Part shown: piece after piece, positions 38,345 to 48,100 of the stretch
Numbering within the stretch: position 1 is the stretch's first letter
How the letters are laid out: every line of letters begins with the position of its first letter
Assembly: GCA_018524725.1 (NCBI GenBank)
Contig: JAEUWP010000503.1
Span: 1 to 64,000 of the forward strand
DNA length: 64,000 nucleotides
Reading direction: 5' to 3'
Origin: Podaxis mareebaensis
Lineage: Eukaryota > Basidiomycota > Agaricomycetes > Agaricales > Agaricaceae
The notes under the pieces: generated by a model
What the model saw: the letters and a program-made list of their open reading frames with translations, nothing else
What the model was told of the DNA's origin: nothing
Database searches by the model: none
Program-made: the position numbers and the translations under genes

Positions 38345-41300
38345 GTGCTGTCCCTGGTACATGCTCAGTTATGGTTCAACACTACATTCCAGGTGACCAG
38401 TAACAGTACTGATATTCAAGAAGGGGCGAACTTCCTCGACTGGTTGAAAACTTGCTCGGCGGTGTCTGTTTTGTCTGAGCTCGCAGACATGCTCGATCTT
38501 TCTGACATCAACATCCGCCGGGCGCCAGATCGAGGGGTAAAGATACCGGAAGATTTGGATGCTCGACTTTCGGACATGCGCAGTTTATCTCGTCGCGCAC
38601 TCGAGGAGGATCAACCTCACTGTGATTACATAGTCGCCATTACCGGGATGTTGTCTCTTCTCCGATATCTTCGTGATGGCGCCTCGCCCGATTTCGAGGA
38701 AGCGTTCGAGCTTTTTCATACTGCGAAGGAGAAGCTCGGAGAGAAATGGGACGATCCATTAAATCCATTCTGGCAAATGTTTCATGTTTACCTGTCCTGG
38801 ATCCATAAGGACGTCGTTGGAATGGCGCCAGGTTATAAGGCCACTCTTTCGCCATACGTTTCTGAATCACAACCCGGATTTCAGAGGGCAGATATCATCC
38901 CATTAGCCAACTTCCCCGAGGCCCCGAGCATCACTCATGATGCTTTCCCCATCGATCCACACGCTCCCGATTATTTGTGCATGATTGGGACAGCGCTCGT
39001 GAGACGCTTTCAGGTGTACCACGACCGGAATGATATTGACAAGGCTGTGGACTATGGGAAGAAGGCGATCTCACATTCAATGTCGAACCCCTTGTGCCAT
39101 GCATTTCATTGTCATCGGCTTTCAACGTTCCTGATCAATAGATTTGATTATTTCAGAGCTATTTCTGACGCCGACGCAGCCGCCCAATATCATATACTGG
39201 CTTTCCAAACGATAACCGACACTCCCGCGAGCGAAAGCTTTCAGGACTCGCTGGAGCTCCAAGCCCTCTCCGTCCTGAGAAGACTTATGTCCGTGGGAGC
39301 AGGCCACAACCGTCCCCTTGATCAAAGGGTCATCCAACTTGACGACTTTTATGTTTCAGTTATCAGACCTATCAGCCCGGTCTTCCTGATAATCCGTTCA
39401 GCTCTTGCGGACTTCTACCAATCAAGCTTTCTGGAGACTGGCGGCTCTGAGCCCACCCATGTACACAAAATCATCGAGCATTGTACAAAATTTCTCTCAA
39501 ACATCCCGGACTCTTTCAGTCTAGAGCTCCGCTTGAAATGCCTCGATCAGTTGGCGCTGGCATACCAATACCGCTTCGGACATTCTGGAGCCGAAAGCGA
39601 TTGGAACTTGCATATTGAGCATCTCCAAGCCCTTGTCCGTTCTCTTGAGGACGCCAATCGGCCTGGATCTTGGGATACCCGAGAACTCAACCTGGATGAT
39701 GCTCGCCGCCGGTTATCTCTTGCTCTGATACGTCGATTCTCAGTATCGAAGGATCCAAGTGACTTGGAACTTGCCAATAAGCTGCACGAACTTACAGTCC
39801 AAGATTTGGATCCAGCTTCCTGGCATCCGCACGATTACCGTGTTCCCCTTGTCCTCGATATGCCCAGTGGGCTCGAACGCAGAGATCGGGGATCGTTGAG
39901 GAACTGCCTTACAGAACTCCACCAATCTCTGGAGCGTATCGCTGAATTAACTGGGGGACCCACATTGCCGTCGAGTCGCCTCACGCATGCGATGTGTGCC
40001 TATTATGACTGGGTTTTGACATCCAATCCAGACAGCGCCAGGAGTTGTATCGACATATGTCGAGATTTAGCTTCGTTACCAGGAACAGGGCCAGACATAC
40101 AATCGAGGGCTGCAGTCATGTGGGGCCAGTTGGCGTTCACTCAAGGTCTGCTGGAGTGCCTTGACGCGTTCCAAATCGCTTCGAATCTCTTTTCAGAGGT
40201 TTCTAGCTTGCAGTTGGGAAACAGGTTGCAGGAGACGTACGGAAAAACTTTGGGATTCTTCCCTTCAATTCATGCGATGGCCACCGCGGCTGCAGTCGAT
40301 TTTGGAAACAGGGTCGATCTAGCGATCGAGTACTATGAACAAGGTCTCTCTACCACTTACAGACAACTGCTACAACTCAGGGGCGAGGTTCAAGAACTCG
40401 AGCGGGCCCATCCCACCCTCGCACAGAGGTTAGCTGCCTCGTCCGCGAAGCTACTTCAGCTCTCGAATCCAGATCCCACTGACTCCATGAGCCTCGATCC
40501 CGCCACTGTCAGCGATGAGAGGATGGAGGCTGCAGTTGAGCACAGGAGGGTGATAAATGAGATTCGAACCAAATCCGGGTTCGACAGGTTACTACTTCCA
40601 CTCCCGTACAAGGAGTTGGCCGTTGCAGCAACTGATGGCCCGGTGATTATGCTGAGCCATGCTTACGCTAACTTTGCGCATGCGTTGATCTTGTTAGGCG
40701 CAAACAAAGTTCCAGTGGCCTTGGGCCTGCCTGGAGTTACACAAGAGGCAGTGGATAGGTTTACTCGGAAGTTGATGACATTCCTACACCGATGCAACGC
40801 CCTCCGAGGGACGGCTGATGACAATAATTCTGGCCGCGCTGGAAAACCTTCGAAGCCCCTGCCCCCTCGAGGATCGATTAACTCAGACGAGTTTGAGGAG
40901 GTCCTCGATTGGCTATGGAATGGGATCGTGGATCCCGTGTTCAAAGAGCTCCGAGAAAAACGTGATCATCCGGGCCTGTTTGTGTGCCAACAATGGCTGA
41001 CTACTTATTTACACTAGAACGGAGTAACCACGGGACGAATATGGTGGTGTCCCTCCGATGTCTTCACCCGTTTCCCTCTCCATGCTGCTGCCCCGATCGA
41101 CTCTCCTTACACACAATCCTACACTCACACCCTAGAGTCATTGATTAAGGCACGAAATGGGGCATCCAGCGATTTGGGAACAGGCGAACAGGTTCGGATG
41201 TCAGTCGTCGGGGTAAGCAAGTACGAGGGTTGGTCCTCTCTAGCCTGTGTCAGAGACGAGGTCGAGGTCATCTCGCATCTTGCGCAACATCGGGCATCCT

Positions 41301-41791
41301 GGTTACGTCTGACCAAACTCGAAGACGAGCCGCTCAAGTCGAAAGAGTTCTGGATGCCATCAAATCTTCCCACATCGTACACCTCGCCTGTCACGGCAAG
41401 CAAGATCATGATAGGCCTCTCGAAAGCGGACTCATCCTCCACAGTGGCATCCTTACACTAGAGCGGCTTCTGGCAGAAGATCTACGCTCAGCACAACTCG
41501 TGGTTCTTTCAGCGTGTCAAACTGCAACTGGAGATGAGAAAAACATGAACGAGTCGATACATCTAGCGGGAGGTTTCATGGCAGCTGGCTTCAAAGGGGC
41601 TATCGGGACCCTATGGAGCATTTGTGATTTGGATGCTCCTGTTGTCACCAAGATCGTCTGAGACCATCATGAAGCACGAAGGGATAGACATTCGCGAATC
41701 CGCGGAGGGCCTGAGGAAAGCAGTACGGTATCTTCGAGAGAAAGGTGTAGCTCACGAACGGTGGGTACCTTTCATACACGTTGGAGTTTGA
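38345..41791 (+). pseudogene. TPR-CHAT (caspase-like) protein gene, frame disrupted in the CHAT domain
   Basis: An 879-codon stretch (38345-40981) of helical TPR-like repeats (e.g. RFQVYHDRNDIDKAVDYGKKA) leads into a C-terminal CHAT domain: RIWWCPSD...PLHAA, catalytic His in VHLACHG and catalytic Cys in VLSACQTATGDEK, ending WVPFIHVGV at TGA 41789-41791. CHAT proteins are caspase-fold peptidases; large TPR-CHAT families occur in mushrooms, mostly with unknown roles. TAG 41015 can be removed only by a very short 36 nt intron (40982-41017). Two further breaks are not explained by introns: a one-base loss near 41330 and an indel near 41659. No in-frame ATG precedes residue ~49 (the open frame begins at GTG 38345), so the 5' end is uncertain. 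Either a young pseudogene or assembly errors. Confidence 0.8.
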
Positions 41792-42130
41792 ACTTTTTAT
41801 CTTCGCCCTTTCACTGGTGACATTGTGTGTGGTAGCTCTAAAGAGGAAGGAAAGAACCCAATAATGCTAGCCTTCCAAGAGTATGACGCTTGGACACTAA
41901 CTATTGGAACTTTCTCTTATTGTGTATGTGTGATTCAATAATTACGAACCGATGCTGCGCGAGTGTTCCAGCCCATGTAATCTACATGATACCATACTGG
42001 GTAAGCAAGAGCAGTACAAAGACGACGATAAACGAGTTAACAGTATGATACCGCCCGTTCACGTTTACGATAAGCAATAAAAACATCATAATACAAGAGC
42101 AAGTCAAGTTACGAGAACGGTAGCAAGACC

Positions 42131-42758
42131 CTAGAGGCGCACCACTCCCACTCGTCTGGATGCACCGCCGACCGAACCAGAATCAGAACTCGTCAAGTCT
42201 GGAATAGTTCCTTCGTTTCCGCCTCCACTTCCGCCTCCTCCGTAGCGGCACCAACGTGTGCTGCTGGTGTCCCTGAAGCATGTGGATCCCGCAGCTAAGT
42301 ATTGAAGGGAGCAAAAACCATAATTTGGGCAAGGCAAGTCACTGGGGCTGTCGCATTGGTCAGAAACGGCGGGCAAGTCCTACCGATGACCAATGTGACG
42401 GCGTCCTGGTGTGCCGCGGATGACTATGCGGTAGATATTCACTGGGCAGTATCTCTCCGCTGTAACATAATAATGGTTTAGCCTTAGACGCTTCACATGT
42501 GGAGAAAAACGTAGCTCATATCATCGCTGCATGGAGTGGAACCATGCGGACATGTCTGTCTGATTTAGAGCAGGCCTCCAACTATTGCGGACTCCCTCTT
42601 TTGAACTGTACTTCGAGAGATCTTCAGGGGTGGGTTGGCTCTAATCCATGGCTCAAACGGCGGGATCGGTCACCCATACCAGGGAGATTGGGTGCAACCC
42701 TACTACCTACAGCCTGGCTAGCTTGTAGTGAGGGAGCTAGAAGAGTTTCATACAGCAT
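42131..42758 (-). pseudogene. Cys-rich GPI-type protein, copy 1 (dead paralogue)
   Basis: Minus-strand relative of the genes at 52843-53562 and 54907-55843. It keeps recognisable pieces: MLYETLLAPSLQASQAVG at the start, SDQCDSPSDLPCPN in the middle and GSTCFRDTSSTRWCRYGGGGSG at the end. It has a one-base loss near 42655 relative to copy 2, an in-frame TAA where copy 2 has a glutamine codon (CTCTAA versus CTCCAG), a lost donor at the first intron, several lost cysteines in the middle exon, and no second intron. It ends at TAG 42131-42133. A hAT-like element sits about 50 bp upstream of its start. Confidence 0.8.
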
Positions 42759-42803
42759 GCAGGATAATGTACCTGGAAGGACTCGGAAAAGGAAGATGGT
42801 GTT

Positions 42804-42811
42804 TCCCGTAG
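42804..42811. repeat. Left 8-bp target-site duplication of hAT-like element
   Basis: TCCCGTAG here and GGCCGTAG at 43427-43434 (6 of 8 identical). Removing the element plus one repeat gives GTGTTTCCCGTAGCAGTCTG, which aligns with GTGTTTTCCTGTGGCAGCCTG in unit 2. Confidence 0.65.
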
Positions 42812-43426
42812 ATAGTGATTTTCACGGGTGCATGTACAACCCGCGGGTGACAGGCATGGGTGAAGACAAGTATGGGTAGGGGTAGGTGCATTGGCCGCCC
42901 ACACAATACCCATACCCTTGAGGCGGGTATGGTGGGTGAGTTCCTTATAGGGAAACACAGCAGAGGAGAGCGGGATGCCATGACAGCCTGCAAGCTGCAA
43001 CCAACACACCATGTATTTAAGTGGTGATTAGGCAAAAATTACTCAGTTGATCAGTCCTATAATGAAAACAAACTGCAAATAGCACGTACAGCTGATGAGG
43101 AGGACGACCCAGGCGATCATATAAGTATCAATGACACAGAAAGAGATTCCGGGGAGGGGACAATAACGAGAAAGAGACAACTGAAGAAGAGCTAGGTAAG
43201 CTCAACTAGAAGAATGATGTGAATGAAACTGAACATACTCATAGAGCAACTTCAGAGGGATTGGAATATGACACCCGCGAATATAACCCACATGGGTTTC
43301 ATACCCGCCTGACCCTCCACTTACACCCGCGCAACCCGTCACCCTTGTTGGCGGGTACAGGTGTCTGCGGGTACAGGTGCGAGTACACTCAATTTTACCC
43401 CTGGGTTACCCGTGATAATCACTGCG
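42812..43426. mobile_element. Non-autonomous hAT-like element (615 bp)
   Basis: Ends are inverted repeats sharing the 16-base core AGTGATTWTCACGGGT (left ATAGTGATTTTCACGGGT, right as reverse complement CGCAGTGATTATCACGGGT). The subterminal parts are full of ACCCGC/GCGGGT motifs in both orientations, as common in hAT elements. The 8-bp flanking duplication and the empty site in unit 2 support insertion. No transposase is encoded, so it would depend on an autonomous relative. Confidence 0.72.
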
Positions 43427-43434
43427 GGCCGTAG
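43427..43434. repeat. Right 8-bp target-site duplication of hAT-like element
   Basis: GGCCGTAG, partner of 42804-42811. Confidence 0.65.
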
Positions 43435-44086
43435 CAGTCTGTGAGATGTACTATTTTATACCTCCCCATTCTGGCTCAAAGAATGTTCAGAGAACGGCTG
43501 TGTAGCATGTAGGCAAATTGGTTCAAGCCCGTCGTATCATGCCTATAAAGAGGTGTGTGCCCAGGTGTTTGACGTAATGACCTGACGTGTGCCTGAGACT
43601 CGTTGAGATGGCTACAATATCAAAGGTGCCATCAGCAAAACATCCAAAAGATGTTATTGACTTGGAGACCTTAAGAAACTCTGACATCATTTTGTGCATA
43701 TTAGATACTTAGAAAATGTTGGCTCTGAGAATGCCAAGCAAATGAATTCATGTACTGAAATTATCAGATAAAAAACATCCTTGTGAGATACTGCCTAACT
43801 GAGTAAAAGCATGTTGGTGAGATGACCAGCATGTTACCATCATCTGTGGAACAATGATATATTAAATCATCATCACCAATGCATGACCATCATAGACCCA
43901 TCATTGTAAGCACCTTACCATCATTTAGGTATCTTTTTGATGACCTTATCATTATTGAGGGGCTGGAATTAAATATTTTGAAGTGCAAGGGAGATGCCTT
44001 TGTGTATTGAAAAAGGACTTACAAGGACTTAGAACTAACCTCTCCCTCTAATGAGACAAAGCAGGTAATAACACAAGGCCTAGTAA

Positions 44087-44158
44087 GGCCTGATAGCTCA
44101 ACTGGATAATTGTCTGGCTACTCTCAGGAGGTCTTGGGTTTAAGTCCTGGTCTGGCCA
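44087..44158 (+). repeat. tRNA-like sequence, probably SINE-type or decayed tRNA
   Basis: 72 nt beginning GGCCTGATAGCTCAACTGG and ending GGTCTGGCCA. It has a perfect A box (TAGCTCAACTGG) and a near-perfect B box (GGTTTAAGTCC), and the ends can pair 6 of 7 in an acceptor stem. The D stem and anticodon stem do not pair properly, so it is unlikely to be a working tRNA. A second B-box-like string GGTTCAAGCCC follows at about 44221-44231. Confidence 0.5.
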
Positions 44159-44267
44159 ATTCTAATGCACCTCATAAACTCAATAGAGGTGTGTTGGGAT
44201 AGGTCTCCAGAGGGTTGGGGGTTCAAGCCCCTGTTTAATAAATTTTGGTGCTGTAACTGATGGTAAG

Positions 44268-44310
44268 CCTGGTATACTTTGGACATGATGGGACTACCTG
44301 GTATACTTTG
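44268..44310. repeat. 29-bp tandem repeat, split by the Copia insertion
   Basis: CCTGGTATACTTTGGACATG... occurs at 44268-44296. Its second copy begins at 44297, is cut at 44310 by the Copia element and resumes at 52296 (GACATGATGGGACTG). Confidence 0.75.
44306..44310. repeat. Left 5-bp target-site duplication of Copia element (CTTTG)
   Basis: CTTTG immediately before the left LTR. The same five bases follow the right LTR at 52291-52295. Confidence 0.9.
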
Positions 44311-44960
44311 TGTTGAGGAATTAATCAGCATTAAGCTTACACGTATTACTTGCCATTGGCAGTACATGCTGAATCCTCGATGTATATGCTCTGCATTGAC
44401 AGAGCGGATATATTTTTGGAACCCTACATAGCTTCGTGCTATGATTAGATTGATCCGTTTCTATTAATACTTCTACACACATACGTAGACGTACGGCCTG
44501 TGTTAGTATTACTCATATCCTCATGGATTATGACCTTTAGAAACGTTCTCTGACTGCGGATGACTCCTGTAACATATGGTAGAGTCATGTTCTTTCTTAT
44601 TTTAACCTTTACATGCACATTCTTCATGTTATACGTGTGTATGCCTTATGTTTACTTACTCATGCATGTATTTTACCCTTGACCCAGTGTCGTAGCTCTA
44701 TGGTATTTAAACCTTCATGTAGTAGCGTACTTACTTCACTGGAGTTTCATATTCCTCATCTACTCAACTACTCAGCTACTTTAAGCCAAACATTCCTCGC
44801 TATTTTCAATTCAGTCTTATCTTCTCTGGTACACCTCAAAACTCGCCCTTCCCTCACTTCGACGATCTTCTCTCAGTTCAACCAGCCTTGGATTGTGAGT
44901 AACTGGTTTACTCTCCACTGATGCTATGCTTGTGTAGTAGCAACCATTCTCCCCTCGTCA
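44311..44960 (+). repeat. Left LTR of Copia element
   Basis: 650 bp, TGTTGAGGAATTAATC...CCCCTCGTCA. It carries a TGGTATTTAAACC TATA-like string at 44700-44712. It differs from the right LTR at 18 positions by my count, all transitions at CpG sites. Confidence 0.96.
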
Positions 44961-44975
44961 GGTTATGGGCCCGGA
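44961..44975 (+). promoter_or_regulatory. Primer-binding site (half-tRNA initiator Met type)
   Basis: GGTTATGGGCCCGG starts right after the LTR. It resembles the primer site of Drosophila copia, complementary to the anticodon arm of initiator tRNA-Met (internal priming by a tRNA 5' half) rather than to a tRNA 3' end. Confidence 0.8.
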
Positions 44976-45143
44976 GACTCTCCTTCCGAGGATTCTCTCC
45001 TATTAATTTAGGATTGAGATAAAGACGTCTTGGGACAAGCCTATTCCTACCTTTAATTGTTATCTGTATACAACGTTATACTAATACCCCTTCTATATTG
45101 CTTAGTCGATTTTCTATCTGCCAATTTCTTTGATACGTCAAAT

Positions 45144-48100
45144 ATGGCTTCGACTATTGCTACTTCTTCCCTTCCTAAACTTGAAGGCCCCTCCAACTAC
45201 AAGTTCTGGGCTCATCGTCTTCAAGGTGCACTTTCCTTAATTAGTGTTACCGGTTCCACGGAAACAGGCTGGTCCTTGACCAATGGAACAGCGACAGAAC
45301 CTGCTGATGATAACACAGCAGAGGAAGCATGGCAAAATCAGATGAGAGCACAAGCTCTATCAATTATTGAAAACACATTGCCTGACTCCATGCTGCTTCA
45401 TGGCAAATCAGACCCAGAAGACTTATGGGCCTATCTCCAAACCCAATTTGGAACATTGGGCCCAGCAAATGTCTATGGCTTGTTTACCAGAGCTCTGAAG
45501 AAGAGAATCACCGGCAAAAGAGATATTGCAGTTGATATCACTGAAATGGCAACTCTCTTCACTCAGGTTGAGGAAGCTACTGCTGCCATCCCTGAAGTTC
45601 TCAGAGCTATGGTTCTTCTTTCGGCTATTCTGGATGATTGGGACTCGGTCCGGCAATCGTTGTTGACCAATAATACCACAATCAAAGCCTTAACTTGGCG
45701 AGTGGTTGCAGATGCTTTAAATGCTGAATGGGCTCAGCGGAATGGACGTAACAAAATGTCCACCTATCTCGCCAATGCTCAATCTGCTAATAAAGCTAAG
45801 CTTCCCAATGACCAAGGTGGTCCTTCTGCCTGGAACAAATCTTGCCCGGGTCCACCTTGGAGTCAATTTGTCCCTCAGCCTGTTGGCCGGGATAAAACCT
45901 CCAATGGTCCCAAGCCTCAAGGCCAACAAAGCAGTCAGCCTGGTCAATGGCAGACTGTTAAGCCGAAGAAGAAGAGGGCTCCCAAGAAGAAGAAGTCCCC
46001 CAACACCTCAGCCAAACCAGCCGATTCCATGGCGGGTTTTGCTGCACCTGCTCACCTAGCGGCGGCACCTCCACTTCCCCCTGCTGGTGCTGGTAGACCT
46101 TTCACGGGTCCCAACATGCACCCATTCGACCTCTTAGATCGAATCCAGAGGCTGCAAGTGAATGCACCTCGTGTTCCGCCTCAGGCTTTGGTCCAACAAC
46201 GCCTTGCTGCTACGGTTCCGCAGGATCGTTCCCTGCTTCCCTCACTTTCTCGTCAGGTACAATCTCAAAACCCTGTTCCCATCGCTCCAACTTACTCTTC
46301 TGCTTTGCAGGAGAAGCGTAAGTTCGAAGAGTCTAAAATAGAGGCGAGTAACCTCTGTTTTACTGCTATCCTTGAGCTTGAGATAATTAATCTCGCACAG
46401 GAAGCGCAAGAAACTCTTCAAGCGATAAAACGTCAATGAACTGATATGGCGACTAAGTCGCTGGACCAGATTCGTGAGGAACAGAAGATCCGGACCCAAT
46501 GCTATCGCGACATCAACCACGCTCGTAAGCTTCGTCGTGCTCCTACTAAACAAAGCGTACAAGAGCTGATTGAGGAAACGTTGCTCCTCATGTCGCTAGA
46601 TGACGCATCTGAGAAAGCGAAGAACTTCGACGAAGAATTCCCACCGCTTCCGGGACATTCAGGTCTTCTTCCACCCGGTCATCCAGTCGAGGTAGGCACC
46701 TATTCTCGACGTGTCTGTATGGGTAAATGGACTAAAAATCCACCCAAGAAGACCGCTCCTTCCATGCAGCGAGCCGAAAAGCTGTATGACGTCATCGAAG
46801 AAGCTCTCTGTGAACACGAGGAAGAGAAGCAGAGGAAGGCACATGAACTTCACTTCAAGAAGAAGCCTAAGGTTCAAGGGGAATGCTACATCCCACACGT
46901 AGGTCACTTCTATCAAGATCTGATGAACCAATTAATTCATTTTGGTGTCATACAGGATACTTGCGAAGTTGATCCTAAAGTATGTGTTAACCCTGTTGGT
47001 CGATTACGGCTTATTCATTTCCTTGTTACTCAACAGGGAGAACAAAGCTCTCGCACCCTGCAAGAGGCGCTTGCTGTGATCGACAAAAACCTTGAAGGTT
47101 ATCCATCTGATTCAAAAGATGTTGAATACCTTTACTCAATAGGTTTAACAGAATGTGAATGGGATGAAGCAATGGCGCCTTCGACCTCGTCAGTCGATGT
47201 TCCACCTGCACCACCTTCTTCTCCATGACTTCCAGGAGCGTCTCATCCCAATGATGAGATTGATCTCATCGGGAGCGACACCGAAGATCGTCCACCTCTT
47301 GTCAACGGCCCACGTCACCTTTCTGATGTAGATTATGATGCCGACAATACGAGTGATGCCGACAGTGACTTCGAGAAGAAGAAGGCTATGGGGTATGTAA
47401 TCCATATCTTATCACCATCATCTGATGCTGATTACCTCCATACTCAGACTGGTCACGACGCTTCCTCTTGGGAAGAAGAAGGGCAAGCTCGGCAAGAAAT
47501 GCCATGCCAAGGCCAAACGTCACAAGGTTTAGAGGGTCGTCCATGCAGGACAGAAGGAGGAAGAGGAGATGAGCACCTACCGTCAAGGGAACGGATACTT
47601 AGGTGGCTCATAGCTTTGGACAATGTTATTTTTTGCGATGGATCATGTACAGAACACGTAGCGATGTGCACAAGCACATCTTGCTTTAATGTCATTCATT
47701 CTGTACATGCACCTCCCAGTCTGAAATCCTCTAAGATCAACAGATATGAAGATGATGAGATAATAAGAATGGATGAGTATGACGCTATTTGGTTATTAGA
47801 TTCAGGAGCATCTGGTCATTACACGCCATATATGGAAGACTTCATTGACTTCCAATATTATCCTGATCCTATAACCGTATACACTGCCGGTGAACCAATG
47901 ATATCACCAGGACACGGTACAGTCTTAATTGAAACCATAGTCAATACAGATAATGGCACCCGGATACTTAATCATTCATATTTATATCTGGTGCATTACT
48001 TACAAGGTAGCGGAGATTGATTGTTATCAGTTGGTCAGCTCGCCAAGGCTGGAGCTAAAATAGAAACCACTGATATCAGCTCACGCGTCAATGACTCGTT

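Noticed and set aside
43860..43960. CATCATT clusters as a CRISPR-like or regulatory array
   Set aside because: Irregular spacing and sequence, no conserved repeat-spacer structure; low-complexity body of the TIR element.
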